From Tenrec ecaudatus (Eukaryota > Chordata > Mammalia > Afrosoricida > Tenrecidae), in contig NC_134542.1 of the NCBI RefSeq assembly GCF_050624435.1, forward strand, positions 112,451,677 to 112,515,676: DNA of 64,000 nt. The letters are read 5' to 3'. Of the stretch, positions 44,867 through 58,021 are shown one piece after another (position 1 is the stretch's first letter; each line of letters starts with the position of its first letter). Below the pieces are notes generated by a model. It was not told where the DNA came from. It made no database searches and was given only the letters and a program-made list of their open reading frames with translations. The translations under genes and the position numbers were made by a program.

Positions 44867-46610
44867 AAACAAAAATAGATCGTCTGGAGTAGGAAAGGAA
44901 CTGACCCACCACACCACATCCAGAAGGAAGCTGAAACAAAAGAAGGAGAAAGGACGTAGTGGAGTACACCTGGGTCCACCAAGCCCAAGGTCGATAGACC
45001 AGCTAGAAGGGCCCATTATACAGAGAGGACCATTCAGCTGGCCACACTACAAGATGTGACATCCTGCACCAACACATGGCCCTACATGGGACAGCACCTG
45101 AGACACAGTGGGGGATGTGCGACTGAGATGACCCCGCCACACTGAGGCAAACACTGGGGACGTGCAATGGAGCAGCGGAGGAAGCAGAGCAAAGGGATCC
45201 CGAGGGAGTATAAAGGATGGACTTCCGGGCCAGGACGTGGCGCCTCACAAGCTACACCTAGAAAACACTCCTAAAGGCCAACGAACTGACCTTGAACTAC
45301 TAGCAGTTTTTCTTTTAATATTTGCTATCTTTTTGTTTTGTCTTTTTTAATTTGTTTTGTTTTTTACCTTGTAAATTTTGTATGTTAGTGGCTTTTCTGC
45401 TTATCAGCGTGTCGATGTTGCTTCTATCAAAGCCATGTTCTTATGTGCCACTTGGGCGCAGTCAAAGTCATATGCATTTGTATGCACATATTACTATGTC
45501 AGCAGGTCCACCTAGACAAGATAGGTTGGACAAATAATGAGAGAAGAAAACAACAGGACCAACGGTCCTGGAGGGACATGAGAGCGTGGGAGGTAGGGGA
45601 AGGGAGGAGGTGTCGCCCAACACAGGGACAAGGGAACAGTGAGTGGTTCAAAACCAGAGGAGGGAGGGGAGGGGAGGACTGGTAGGGAGTGACCAAGAGC
45701 AAGGTAACTGAGAGAAATTACTGAAACCAGAATGAAGGCTAAACATGGTACTGGGTCGGGAGGAAAGCAAAAGGAAGTAGAGGAAAGGAGTAGGAGGCAA
45801 AGTGCATACAGAGAAGCCTAAATACAGACATGTACATATGGAAATATATTTATGATTATGGGGGCAATAGACTTATATGCATATATTTATAGGTTCAGTA
45901 GTAGGGTAGCAGATGGACATTGGGCCTCCTCATGCATACTCCCCCAATACAATAGCACCTCGCCCTGCTAAACAGTCATTGTAGGATATCCAACTTCCCG
46001 ACATGATCACTGAAGACAGACGTGTGTGTAAGCAAACATGGTGAAGAAAGCTGATGGTGCCCGGCTATCAAAAAGATATAGCATCTGCGGTCTTAAAGGC
46101 TTGAAGGCAAATAAGCGGCCATCTAGCTCAGAAGCAACAAAGCCCACAGAGAAGAAGCACACGGCCTAAGCGAACACAAGGTGTTGAATGGACCATGTAG
46201 CAGACACCAAGGAACAAAAACAATCATTGTGTGATCACCTTCCTCACATAATCGCTGAAGACGAAAGTGTGCATAAGCAAGTGTGGTGAAGAAGGCTGAT
46301 GGTGCCCGGCTACTGAGAGTTATAGCGTCTGGGGACTTAAAGGCTTGAAAGCAAACAAGCGGCCATCTAGCCCAGAAGCAACCAAGTCCACACGGAAGCA
46401 GCACACCAACATAGGTGACCATGAAGGACAGAGGAGACCAGGTCTCCAACAACAATGGTAGGGTGGTGGTGAGAATCACATCACCGTGAAAGAGGGGGAG
46501 TGCATGATGGGGACCCAATGCCCATCTGTAGACAGCTGGACACCCCTTCCAGAGGGGTATTGTGGAGGAGATGGGCCACTCAGGGTTCAGTGTAACAACA
46601 ATGAAACTCA
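44867..46610 (+). mobile_element. L1 3' UTR segment embedded inside L1 ORF2
   Basis: 1.74 kb colinear with 30,435-32,132 of L1-C, in the same orientation. It includes 'actttggggccaggacgtggc'-type sequence (45,220-45,242), the T-rich block, the purine block, the AT block and both copies of the 246-bp module (46,008 and 46,253). It has no ORF2 tail, no poly(A) signal and no A-tail, so it is not a standard insertion. Left junction lies in a shared ACAGAAAA string; right junction lies near 'caatgaaa' (46,599-46,610). Confidence 0.85.
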
Positions 46611-49600
46611 ATTTCACCGGATAGATATTTACAGAGCTTTTCAAGCAGGCATGGCACATATTTGAAGATAGACCACATGCTTGGGCATGAGGTGAATCTA
46701 CATAAATTTAAGCACCTTGATATTATACAGAACTCTCTCTGACCACTGTGCCTTAAGGCTGGAAATCAACAAAAGGAAGAAGAAGAAAACAAGAGCAAAC
46801 AATTGGAGGATGAATAAAGCTCTACTGCAAAAGGAGTGTGTACTGGCACAGATCAGAGATGGAATTAGGAAATTTCTAGAAACCAGTGAGACTGGGAACA
46901 TGACGTACCTAAACTTATGAGGCACAGCAAAGGCAGTTATCAGAGGAAGATTCATACCATTACATGTGCACGTGAGAAAGGAAGAGAGACTCATGACTGA
47001 TATGGTGGAAATATTTACAGCAACTAGAGCAGAGCCAGCAGGACAATTCTACCAGTAGGAAAAGGAAAGGAATAATAAAAATCAAGGCTGAGATTCAGGA
47101 GGGAAATAAGAAAACATTGGAAAAAATTAATGCTGCTAAAAGTTGGTTCTTTGAAAGAATAAACAGAATCAACAGACCACTGGCAAACCAAAAAAGGAGA
47201 GAACAAATTTCAATAGCAAGAATAAGGGATGAAAGAGGGGACATTACAAAGGACCCTAATGAAATCAAAAGGATAATTTCACAGTACTATGAAGGATTGT
47301 ACTCCAATGAATTCAACAACTTGGAAGACATGGACAAATTCCTGGAAAAATAATCCCTCCCTAGACTGTACCCAAAGGATGTCAAGAATCTCAATAGACC
47401 CATAGCAATTGAAGAAATAGACAAGATTATTAAGGGATTACCAACAAGAAAATCCCCTGGACAAGAATGCTTCACTGGAGAATTCTTCCAAGCATTTAGG
47501 AAAGAACTAACACCAATCCTACACAAACTCTTCCAGAACATATTAAAAGATGGTAAACTCCCGAGTTCCTTCTATGAAGCTAGTATAACTCTGATACCAA
47601 AACCGGGCAAGGATCCCACAAGAATCGAGAAATACAGAAAAATATCCTGAATGAACATCGATGAAAAAACCTTAACAAAATATTGGCCAATAGTATACAA
47701 AAGTATATAAAACAAATAATTCACCATGACCAAGTGGGATTCATACCAGGGATGCAGGGATAGTTCAACATATGAAAGACCATTAATATCATTTGCCACT
47801 TTGACATGAAAAACTATATAAAGCACGTGATAATATTGATAGATACAGAAAAACAACATCCAACACCAATTCCTGTTTAAGACACTTGAGAAGATAGGAA
47901 TGGAAGGAAAATTCCTCAAGATAATACAAGCTATATATGAAAAACCAACAGCCAACATGGTAGTCAATGGGGAAAAGACTAACACAATCCCACTGAAAAA
48001 GGGGATGAGACAAGGAAGCCCCTTGTCCCCACTCTTATTTAACATTGTGCTGGAGGTTTTTGCTAATAGCATAAGGCAAAGAAAAGACACCAAATGTATT
48101 CATGTGGGGAAGGAAGAAGTGAAACTATCATTATTTGCAGATGATATGATTTTATATATGGAAAATCACAAAAGCTTCACAAGGGGTGTACTGGAAGTAA
48201 TAGTGGAGTTTGGCAGAGTGGCAGGAAACAAGATTAACCAACAGAAGTCCATTGGACTGTTATACACATCAGATAAGGCCACAGAAGAGGAGATAAAAAA
48301 AGGTGGTACCCTTCTCAATAGTCAAGCACAAATTTTAATATCTAGGGATAGACCTAACTAAAAGATCAAAAGATCTATATGGGGAAAACTACAGAACACT
48401 ATTACAAGAAACAAAGAGTGACCTCAACAAATGGAAGGATATCCCATGCTCGTGGGTTGAAAGACTCAATATAGTCAAGATGTCAGTTCTGCCAAAGGCA
48501 CTATATAAGTTTAATGCAATCCCGATACAATTACCCTCATGTTTCTTCAAAGAAATGGAAAAACTGATTATCATCATCTCCATATGGAGAGAGAAGAAGC
48601 CCAGAATTAGCAGAGAACTCCTCAAGAAGAAGGACACAGTGGGAGGGCTTGCTTTACCTGACTTTAGCACCTTCCATACAGCCACAGTTGTCAAAACCTC
48701 ATCGTATTGGTCCAATGACAGATACTCAGACCAATGGAAAGGAACTGAAAACCCAGAAATAAAATCATCAACATACAGACAGCTGATCTTTGATAAGGGC
48801 CCCAAAAATATTCAATGGGAAGCAGATGCCCTCTTTAACATGTGGTGCTGAAAAAAGTGGATACTAACCTGCAGAAAAATGAATCAAGACCCTAATCTCA
48901 CTCCATGCATAAGAATAAACTCATGGTGGATCACAGACCTTGAAGTTAAACATTAGGGCCATCAATGAGGTAATTGGGACCAACTTGAGAACTTTGGCAC
49001 AGGGAATACATAGGCTATCAGAAATAGGGTAGGGCACAAGCACAGAGGAGGCACAAATTGACAAATGGGATATACTAAAGGTAAAACATCTGTGAACATT
49101 GAAATAATTTACCAAGAGAGTAATAAGAGAGTCCATGCACTGGGAAAACATCTTTGGCAATGACACATCAGACAAAGGCCTTATTACTAAAATCTACAAT
49201 ACTCTGCTAGCTTCCAAAAAGAAAACTAATAGCCTCCTGAGGAGGTGGGCAAAGGACCTGAACAGAAGTTTCACAGGGGCAGAAATCCGAATGGCCAACA
49301 AACATATGAGGGCTTGCCTTACCTGAATTTAGCACATAAGAGAAAAATTTCCTGATCTGTAGCCATAGAGAAATGCAAATTAAAACAACAATGAGGTAGC
49401 ACCTAGCACCCTCAAAGATAGCTGAAATAAAAAAATCAGAAAGCAACAAGTGTTGGAGGGCTATGGGGAGACAGGAACTCTCATCCACTCCTGATGGACC
49501 TGTAGGTATGTACAGCCACTATGGAAATTGATCTGGCGATATCTAAAACAGATAGAAATCGAGTTACCATATGACCCAGCAATCCCTCTACTGGGCATAT

Positions 49601-49884
49601 ACCCAGAAGAGGCAAGAAACAAACCAAGGCTAACCATCTGTGCTCCAATGTTCATTGCGGCACAGTTCACAATTGCAAGGAGTTGGAAACAACCCAAATT
49701 TCCATCAACTGACTAGTGAATTAAAAAGCTGTGGTACATACATACAATGGAGTGCAATGTATTGCTAAAAAGCAGTGATGAACATGTGATGCACATCACT
49801 GCATGGGAAGAACTGGAGGAAATCATGCTAAGCAAAGTAAGCTAAGCACAAATGGACAAGTACAACATGAATCTGCTGAGGTAA
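46611..49884 (+). pseudogene. L1 ORF2, endonuclease end, reverse transcriptase and C-terminal domain (broken)
   Basis: After the junction the translation picks up the end of the endonuclease domain: RHGTYLKIDHMLGHE (about 46,640-46,690) and SDHCALRLEINKRKK (about 46,737-46,780). The reverse transcriptase follows (about 47,390-48,400), with MRQGSPLSPLLFNIVLE (48,005-48,055) and the active-site FADD at 48,134-48,145 still intact. The C-terminal domain extends to the stop TAA at 49,882-49,884 (…MNLLR*). At least five frame changes and many stops split it. ORF2 protein nicks target DNA and reverse-transcribes L1 RNA; this copy cannot do either. Confidence 0.92.
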
Positions 49885-52212
49885 GCTTTAAAAAAATGCA
49901 AAAGGGGCATAGGGAAAAAGCTACTGTATACAAACATTCCTAGGGTGAGGACCAGGTTGTATGGCAGGGACCAGACCAAATCCAGGGATACATATGGTTG
50001 CCAACTAAAAAGGAGGTGGGGAAAGGGGAAATATAATAAAAAAGAAATGGGTAGCGGGGGCAAAGGGAACTAACATACCCACGAGGAGGGTAATGTTTAC
50101 ATCTCCACAGGGAAAAAGGGACCAGACTTCAACCCAGTGCTCTAAGATGTGAATGCAAGTTGCCAGTGTGGAGTAGAGAGCCAGTGGAGAGGTCTGATGG
50201 GCCGACCCCAATCACAACTATTTGGACACCTGCCACTCCCACCAGAAGAATTTATTTCAAAGGACGGCACTGAATCTGCAGCTTCTGGAGAGGGACATAT
50301 CAGATTGGAGCACACGGGAGCAGATGAGGGGGAAGAGTAGAGAGTGGAACACATCCTGGCCCACGAAGCCTTGAGGACGATGTTCCTGATCAGAGCAGCC
50401 AGTCTACGGAGTCCCTCACTGAGAGACACGATGTCCCTCACTCACCCATAGTCCTACAGGGGACAAAACTGGAGACACAGTGTGGGAATTGTGCACGATC
50501 TGATCCTCACTGAAGCAAAACACTAAGGGGGTGCAACAGAACAGCAAGGGAAAGGAGCAGCGAGGTCCCCTGGAAATGCTGAAGGTGGACTTTGGGGCCA
50601 GAGCTTGGTACCCCAACAGACTGGACTGGAATACACTCCTAAAGGCCAACAAACAGTCCTTGAACTAACTACAAGCTTTTCTTTCTTCTTGCGTTGTGTT
50701 TTGTTTTTTGTCATTGGTTTGTTGTTGTTTTGTTGTATAGTGTGATTGGTTTTGCTCTGTCTTGTTTTTGTGTATGTTATTGTCTCCGCAGGTCTGTCTA
50801 AATAAGATAGGCTTGATGAACAACCTGTAGGAGAAAACTACGGGACCAAGAGTTCCAGGGAGACATGAGAGAAGGGAAAGTGGGGTGAAAGTTAGTGGTG
50901 TCAACAAACCCAGAGATAAGGGAAAAACACTTGATCCAAATTGGTGGTGAGGAAGGTATAGGAGGCCTGGTAGGTCGTGATCAAGGGTAATGTAATCAAG
51001 AGGAATTACTGAAACCCAAAAGAAGACTGAGCATGATAGTGGGACAAGAGGAAAGTCAAAGGAAATAGAGGAAAGAGCTAAGAGGCAAAGGGCATTTATA
51101 GAGGTCTAAATACAGGCATGTACATTTATAGAGCTCTAAATACAGGCATGTATATATTTAAATATATTGATATATGACTATGGGGAAATAGATCTATGTG
51201 ACTATATTTATAAGCTTAGTATTAAGGTAGCAGATGGACATTGGACCTCCACTCAAGTACTCCCTCAATGCAAGAACACTTTGTTCTATTAAACTGGCAT
51301 TCCATGATGCTCACCTTCCCAACATGTTCCCTGAAGTCAGAGTGGGTGAATAAGCAAATGTGGTGAAGAAAGCTGATGGTGCCCAGCTACCAAAAGATAT
51401 AGTATCTTGGGTCTTAAAGGCTTGAAGGTAATCAAGCGGCCATATAGTTCAGAAGCAACAAAGCCACATGGAAGAAGCACACCAGTCTGTGCTATCATGA
51501 GGTGTCAAAGGGATCAGGTATCAGGCATCATTAGAACAAAAAAAATCATATCATTATGAATAAGTGGGGAGTGCAGAGTGGAGATCCAAAGCCCATTTGG
51601 AGGCCACTGGACACGCCCTTACAGAAGGGTCTCGGGGAGGAGATGAGCCAGTCAGGGTGCGATATAGCAACGGTGGAAAATACAACTATCCTCTAGTTCC
51701 TAAATGCTTCCTGCCCCCTTCCCCACCTGTCATGATCCGAATCCTACCTTATAAATATGGCTAGGCCAGAGGATGTACATTGGTACAGATAGGAACTGGA
51801 AACACAGGGAATCCAGGGCGGATGATCCCTTCAGGACTAGTGGTATAAGTGGCGATACTGGGTATGTGGAGGGAGGGTGGGTTGGAAGGGGGAAACTGAT
51901 TAGAGGGATCTGCATGTAGCCTCCTCCCTGGGGGACGGACAACAGAAAAGTGGGTGAAGTGAGATGTCAGACAGTGCAAGATATGACAAAATAATAATTT
52001 ATAAATTATCGGGGTTCTTGAGGAAGGGAAGAGCGGGCAGGGAGGAGAAAAATGAGGAGCTGATGCCAGGGGCTTAGTTGGAGAGCAAATGTTTTGAGAA
52101 TGATGAAGGCAATGAATGTACAAATGTGTTTTACACATTTGATGTGTGCATGGATTGTGATAAGAGGTGTATGAACTCCTATTAAACAATATAAAAAAAC
52201 AAACAAAAAAAG
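49885..52212 (+). mobile_element. L1 3' UTR of the near-complete L1 (2.3 kb) and A-tail
   Basis: From the ORF2 stop to ATTAAACAATATAAAAAAAC with a short A-rich tail. Order as in L1-C but with a single 246-bp module (about 51,310-51,550) and a ~45-bp duplication of 'catttatagaggtctaaata' at 51,093 and 51,124. The signal is ATTAAA rather than AATAAAA. It links the dispersed 3' ends in this window to their coding parent. Confidence 0.92.
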
Positions 52213-53132
52213 GATTATTCCCCCCCTCCTTAATACAAGATTAAATGTTGTTAATATCTTGGTTTGCTTCTTAACTCTTCAAAATATAAGTTATTTGATC
52301 TGTTTTATATAAATACGAATGTTATGAAAATTAAAACACTACAGATAAGAACAAAGATGCAGATTCAAAAACCAGTTTAATCTAAACACATGGAAAGAAT
52401 TAATGTCTTAATGCTAGGATTAGATGAACTTAATCCAATCATGTTTATATAAAAAATAGAAGGGGAGAAAATATTTAAATGTGATTATATTTTAAATGTC
52501 AATACAATATTTTCTATATGAGCAAAACCAAAAACCAAAACAAAGCCTGGAGTCATTTGTAAGGTCTGAATTTTAATAAATGGAATCACTTTTCTGTAAA
52601 TGATGATAACATTAACAGCCACATACTTTCTCCCATCTTCCTCTTTTCCAGCTTCCAGGTTGTAAGAAGAAAGCTAACATTTGAAATTATTATAATGCAC
52701 CGACTGTAATTTTGTTTCCCTGAGAGCTTTGTAAAACCAAGCTCCATTATAAAGAGTCTGAGGCTGTTCAACTTCCCCCCCGGTGATGATGATTTGCTGT
52801 ATTTTCTGCCTTTCTGCTTGAATACTGCACTGTTCTCCTTGAAGCCCAAGAGCATAAATAGAACATAAATTGCTGTTGTCTGCTCTGCATCAAATTGACT
52901 TTGAATCAATGTGCTCTTTGAGTCTTCAGCATTTATTTTCTTAATTTCAGGGATCTTTTCTGGTTTTATCTTTCCAAATAGAAATTTCTGGTTTATTTAT
53001 TTGATTCTTTATGACCCAGTACCTTTATGTCAGATACTTCTACTCTGTCTTTCACCTCTTCTTTCTAAGCGCTTGTATTGTATCTCTCCCTTCCCTCTTT
53101 CTCCTTTATGCATTCACTGCTATCTCTGAGAG
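52213..53132. other. No recognised feature
   Basis: AT-rich, unique-looking. The 107-codon minus ORF (52,586-52,909) has no motif. Confidence 0.4.
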
Positions 53133-53310
53133 ACTGTGGGTGGAGCAGATGGCTCCTGCCTTTGGCAACCACCACAAACAGGAGGTTCAAGTTTACCCTG
53201 AACTCAGACAAAAGCTTGGTGATCTATTTTCTGAAAACCCAGCCACCAAAACCCCGGATGGAACATAGTTCTACTCTGGCACACCGGGGGATAACACGAA
53301 TGGAATTCTG
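53133..53310 (+). mobile_element. AfroSINE-related SINE (type 2)
   Basis: 'gtgggtggagcagatggctc', 'acaggaggttcaagtttacc', 'gcttggtgatctattttctg', 'aacatagttctactctggca' keep the type-2 order. The tail is short. Confidence 0.75.
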
Positions 53311-53967
53311 TTTTTGTTTGCTTTGTTTTCATTATTATTAGTTCAATCCTCCATTAAAGACAACTGTTTTGTGTTTTCATCACTATTATCTCAAACCTTT
53401 CCCCTTTTCTCCATATTGAGTGGAACCCTTCTTTCTCCTTCAAATACACAATACACAATAATAATTATTATTATGTCCAAATTGATGTTGCCCAAATCCA
53501 TTTTTGTGGCTGAAACTCGCCATCTGGCAGGAAAAACAGAGTTCAGACTTTAAAGACGGGATTTCTACTGGAATAGGGGCAAGGTTAAGAGAATAAAATA
53601 AGGAGCAATGTGATCCCAGAGACTAACAACAATGCCTAGCACTAAAGGGAGGGGAATTAGTGTTGCTAGAGTCCACTGATGGTGAAATCATGGAGCTGGA
53701 TTCTTATGAAATTAGTCTATAATTTGAATTTAAGCTTAAATGAGTTAAGATATAGTTTCTTCTAAATTGGGTTATTTGCATTTGGACTTAAATATTTCTG
53801 TTCATCATGCTACATAGGTACGTCAAGTTAGTATTATGGCTAGGTTTCCAGTTCATGCATTCATGGTTTTTTCCAAACAAAACATTTTTAAACATGTCTC
53901 TGTGGTCTGTGGGTGACTGTAGACACATTCTCTCAATAAGACATTTGCTTAGTCTCACTTGGGGTGA

Positions 53968-53969
<2 letters not shown>
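53311..53969. other. No recognised feature
   Basis: AT-rich. A short ATT/ATA-rich stretch lies at about 53,450-53,475. Confidence 0.4.

Positions 53970-54043
<74 letters not shown>
53970..54043 (+). repeat. (GA)n microsatellite
   Basis: About 37 uninterrupted GA units. Pure polypurine. Confidence 0.97.
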
Positions 54044-54046
<3 letters not shown>

Positions 54047-54490
54047 AATCAAAACAGCAGTTTCCAAGAGAATCTGTTAGGACATTTACAACTAAGTCAG
54101 AGAGGTCAACTCAGTTTTATGGTGACTGTTTTGGGGGATTTCAAATGAGTAATCCCGATAAATGTTCTCAAGGGACACAGAATGATCACAAGGGACTTAT
54201 AAGGAAGAAGTTTTAAGAAAACTGAAAATGGCATTGGTGTGGATAAATGAAATGCCAGGACAGTTGCATCAACCCCCACCCCCACACCCCGCCATTACAA
54301 GGGGCCAATGGGCCTGTTCATTCTTCCAGGATGGCAGTGCTATCCTATGAGAATTTCCTTGGGAAGCCTTACCATATACACCCTACCACCTTGATTTTGT
54401 CCCTTCAGATTTCTTTTTGTTCCCAACTCAAAGAACATTGGAAAGGAAGATGATGTGAGTCCCCAAGGATACTCAAACTGGCATTTTAAC
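54044..54490. other. No recognised feature
   Basis: Unique-looking sequence between the two tandem repeats. Confidence 0.4.
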
Positions 54491-54840
54491 ATTGCAGGAC
54501 AGTGCAGGACAGTGCAGGACAGTGCAGGACAGTGCAGGACAGTGAAGGACAGTGCAGGACAGTACAGGACAGTGCAGGACAGTGAAGGACAGTGCAGGAC
54601 AGTGAAGGACAGTGCAGGACAGTGCAGGACAGTGAAGGACAGTGCAGGACAGTGAAGGACAGTACAGGACAGTGCAGGACAGTGAAAGACAGTGAAGGAC
54701 AGTGCAGGACAGTGAAGGACAGTACAGGACAGTGAAGGACAGTGCAGGACAGTGCAGGACAGTGCAGGACAGTGAAGGACAGTGAAGGACAGTGCAGGAC
54801 AGTAAAGGACAGTGCAGGACAGTGCAGGACAGTGAAGGAT
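54491..54840 (+). repeat. 10-bp minisatellite, 34 units plus one partial unit
   Basis: 34 consecutive units of AGTGCAGGAC (54,501-54,840) with no insertion or deletion, preceded by one degenerate unit. Four main variants differ at positions 4-5: GC, GA, AC and AA. It is open in several frames because the period gives a 30-bp/10-residue repeat; the 170-codon minus ORF over it (54,340-54,852) is repeat-derived. Confidence 0.97.
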
Positions 54841-55799
54841 TCTTAGGGGCAAAGTTAGAGTGACAGGGACGCCAGCTTCAGAGAAGTATAGACCTAGTTG
54901 GAGGCTATGTTGAGAAGCAATATCTTCACATTTGGATGTTTTCGTATAATAAAATTTCTGTAATTATGATGCAATAATTTTGGAAGCATTCATATTTCAT
55001 CTCATCTTGATAATGCCCAGGTAGACAATGTTGGTGGTAGATTTGTTTTCCTGATACAAGTGGGAGCTGAATATTTTACATTATATTTACTTTTCTACAG
55101 CTTGGGGAAATGACAGGGACAAGGGCAAGCTCGGCCATGTGCGACATCTCCATCGTCTTGGTTAGAGTGCCTGCATTCCACCCTTCATTATGAGGGTTTC
55201 TTAAAGCCTGGGACAGCTTACCATGTTCCAGCCATGGAACAGGTCCATTGTAATGGGGTGGGGAGAGCTTGGTGTTTGCCTCTGGGTTTGGAAACTATTG
55301 TTAAAGGATGTTGGAATGAAGAATAGATCGAGTGTCAAGGAATAAAATAAGTTGACTTTTCCATGTGAATCCAAAAGACAATAGATCAAAATCCACAGCT
55401 TAGAGTTTGCACAGAAAGGAAGATAAATCTCACTTGGCTCTTTTGAGATCTGTTATCTATAACTAGCACTGCGTAATTCCATTCTTGAACTGGCTCTCTG
55501 AATGAGAGAGAAAGGAATGAGTGGGCAGGAGTTGGGAAACCATCCACAAGTACTATCCTAGAAACAAAACCCTAAATAAAGAGGCTGGGTAGAGATGGTT
55601 CCAACAGTACACTGAGAAGTCATTGATGGGCGCTAAGAAACAGCAAGTCTACTACCATTTATATTTCTATGAACTCAAGAGAGAAGTCTACAATAAGTAT
55701 TAAGCTCCACAATTTCTTGTTGCTATGGATTGGCCATGTTTTGCTCTTCTGTTGTCCTTCAGTAAAAACAGTACAAACTTCATTGTCTGTTTTTGCTAA
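54841..55799. other. No recognised feature
   Basis: Unique-looking. Confidence 0.4.
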
Positions 55800-55965
55800 A
55801 TGATGTTGACTTAGTTTTGCCTCACCACAGCCCATTTCACAACAGAGCCAAGCACGGTCTGTCCCGTGCCATCACCACGACTTCTGTTATGTTCGAGTGC
55901 ACTGCTGCGGCTGTTGTATCGGTCCTTCTCATTAAGAGTCTTCCTCTTGACAGTACTGGGAACAC
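55800..55965 (-). pseudogene. RTE LINE fragment, minus strand
   Basis: 'acagagccaagcacggtctg', 'gtgccatcaccacgacttct', 'gttatgttcgagtgcactgc' and 'taagagtcttcctcttgaca' match the antisense 3' end of RTE elements in this lineage. Stops in all frames. Confidence 0.7.
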
Positions 55966-55984
55966 ACCGTGGGCAGTGAGGCCC

Positions 55985-57566
55985 GTCTGAACCCCCCACA
56001 GGGCGGTGAGCCAAAAAAGGAACATAACATCAGCAATGGGAGCAAAGCCCCAGAGGAGCCCCCAGAATAGACTTCAGGGTAGGAGGAGTGGTTCCTGGAA
56101 CTTCCCAGGACCAGTGGGGAGAGAGTCATAATGGGCAGTGGACAGATCTGGTACTATGTGTGTGTGTGTATGTATATATATATACACACATACATACACA
56201 CATATATATCCCCTCTTTTTATTCATTTTTTTGTGTTGCCTACATCATTGTTGGCTTGCCTACCTTTATAAAATAGACATGGGAAGCAAGCCCAAGGAAA
56301 AAGCAATGGGATGGAAGATTCCAGAGGGATTTAGGGGGAGGAGGAAGCAGGGGAAGGGAGCAGTGAGCAAACAATGCCAGACACAGGGGAGCAACTAGGG
56401 AATTGAAATCAATGATGAGGAGGACATAGAGATTCTGGGGGTGTTGGAACAACAGCTGAGAGGAATTACTAAGAGGCAGAAGAAGGGCATGTGTGATCAT
56501 GGAAAAGAAGGAAGGTCAAAAGAAACAGAAAAGATCTAGGAAGCAAAGCTATGGATAAAGGTATAAACATAGGTGTGCACTTATGTAAATATATTAACTC
56601 ATGAAAATAGAGGTATTGGCCTATGTACATATATTTATATGACAATACATTGAGGAAGTGGACAGATGTTGGGCCTCTGCTCAAGCCCTGCCTCAACAAA
56701 GAACACTTTGTTCTAACAACCTGGCATTCTGTGATGCTTACCCTCCTGGCAGGATTGCTGAAGACAAAATGGATGCACAAGCAAATGTGGTGTAGAAAGC
56801 TGATGACTCCCAGCTATGAAAAATATCATGTCTGGGGTCTTAAAGACTTGAAGTTAAGAACAGGCCATCTAGCTCAGAAGCACACATCCACATGGAAGAA
56901 GCACACCACCCTGTGCTATCATGAGGGATTGATGGGACTGGGTAACATCAGAAGACCCATAGCAAGCAAATAAACAAAACATACTTTTGAGAATGAGGGG
57001 GATCAGAGCAGAGACCCCAAACACATCTATAGACAATAGGACTTCCTTTCACAGAAGGGTAGCAAGGAAGGGATGACTCAACCAGGGTGCAGTATAACAC
57101 TGATAAAACACACAATATTCCTCTGATTACTTGAGGCTTCCTCACTCCCCACTATCATGGTCCCAATTCTGCCATTCACTTTGGACTCGGCCGGAGCATG
57201 TACATAGGTACAGATAAGAGCTCAGGACACATGGAATCCAGGTCAGATAAACCCCTCAGGAACAGGAATGGGAATAGCGATGCCAGGAGGGTAGAGGAGG
57301 GGGGTGTGGGGGGGAACTACACGGGAAGGGAGACAGCAGTTGGGGTGAGATATAAAAATAATAACTTATAATTTATCAAGGAGTCACAAGGGTGTGCGGG
57401 TGGGAGAGGGAAGGTAAAAAGAGGAGCTTATACCAAGGGCTCAAATAGAATATAAATGTTTAGAAAATAATGATGGTAATTTATGTAAAAATATGCTTGA
57501 TACAATTGCTGTATGGATTGTTATAAGAGTTGTAAGAACCCCAATAAAATGATTTAAAAAAGAAAG
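55985..57566 (+). mobile_element. L1 3' UTR, older subfamily
   Basis: From the GC-rich leader ('cagcaatgggagcaaagccc') through a TG/TA/CA run (56,155-56,212), the purine block, the AT block, one 246-bp module, the AC-rich block and the purine tract to CCCAATAAAATGATTTAAAA. It is the same subfamily as 1-1,118. Confidence 0.88.
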
Positions 57567-57844
57567 AGTCATCCTCTCTTTCGGTAACCCTCTGTTAAAC
57601 ATGCTGTTCTTTCCCAGGGACTGGTCTCCCCGATGATCCATGTCACGGTGATAGAGAGCAGAATCTTGGCAAGCTAATGAAAAATGAAGAGGCCACACAT
57701 CCCTCGGCTAACCCGGCCCCTGACATCCCCCTGGCTGCAGAAAAGTAGATCTAATGTGAAATAGTCATTTCCCTCCAGTCGCAGGAAAACAATTCTATCT
57801 CAATCTATCTCACACGACAGGAAAAAGACCGCCAGAAGTATGAG
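57567..57844. other. No recognised feature
   Basis: Unique-looking. Confidence 0.4.
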
Positions 57845-57905
57845 ATGGAGTGTCAGCATCCTCGATTCCAAAGAGCCTCCTAGTTGTACTTTGTCTAAGA
57901 CTTCC
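57845..57905 (-). pseudogene. RTE LINE scrap, minus strand
   Basis: 'ccaaagagcctcctagttgt' and 'actttgtctaagacttcc' fit the antisense RTE block that follows the piece at 55,800-55,965. Confidence 0.5.
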
Positions 57906-57917
57906 GAAAACATGTAA

Positions 57918-57968
57918 GCATGTATCTATGTATCTGTCTATCTATCTATCTATTTATCTATCTATCTA

Positions 57969-58009
<41 letters not shown>

Positions 58010-58010
58010 G
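57918..58010 (+). repeat. (TATC)n microsatellite
   Basis: About 22 tetranucleotide units with a few interruptions. It lies directly upstream of a SINE. Confidence 0.95.
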
Positions 58011-58021
58011 CTAATCAATCC

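Noticed and set aside
53788..54148. ORFs over the GA tract (Ser/Leu on minus, Glu/Arg on plus)
   Set aside because: Dinucleotide-repeat translations.
54491..54840. CRISPR-like array
   Set aside because: There are no spacers: units are contiguous 10-mers, and the context is mammalian.
54340..54852. 170-codon minus ORF with perfect decapeptide repeats, possible repeat protein
   Set aside because: It is the translation of the 10-bp minisatellite; a 10-bp unit without stops is open in several frames by construction.
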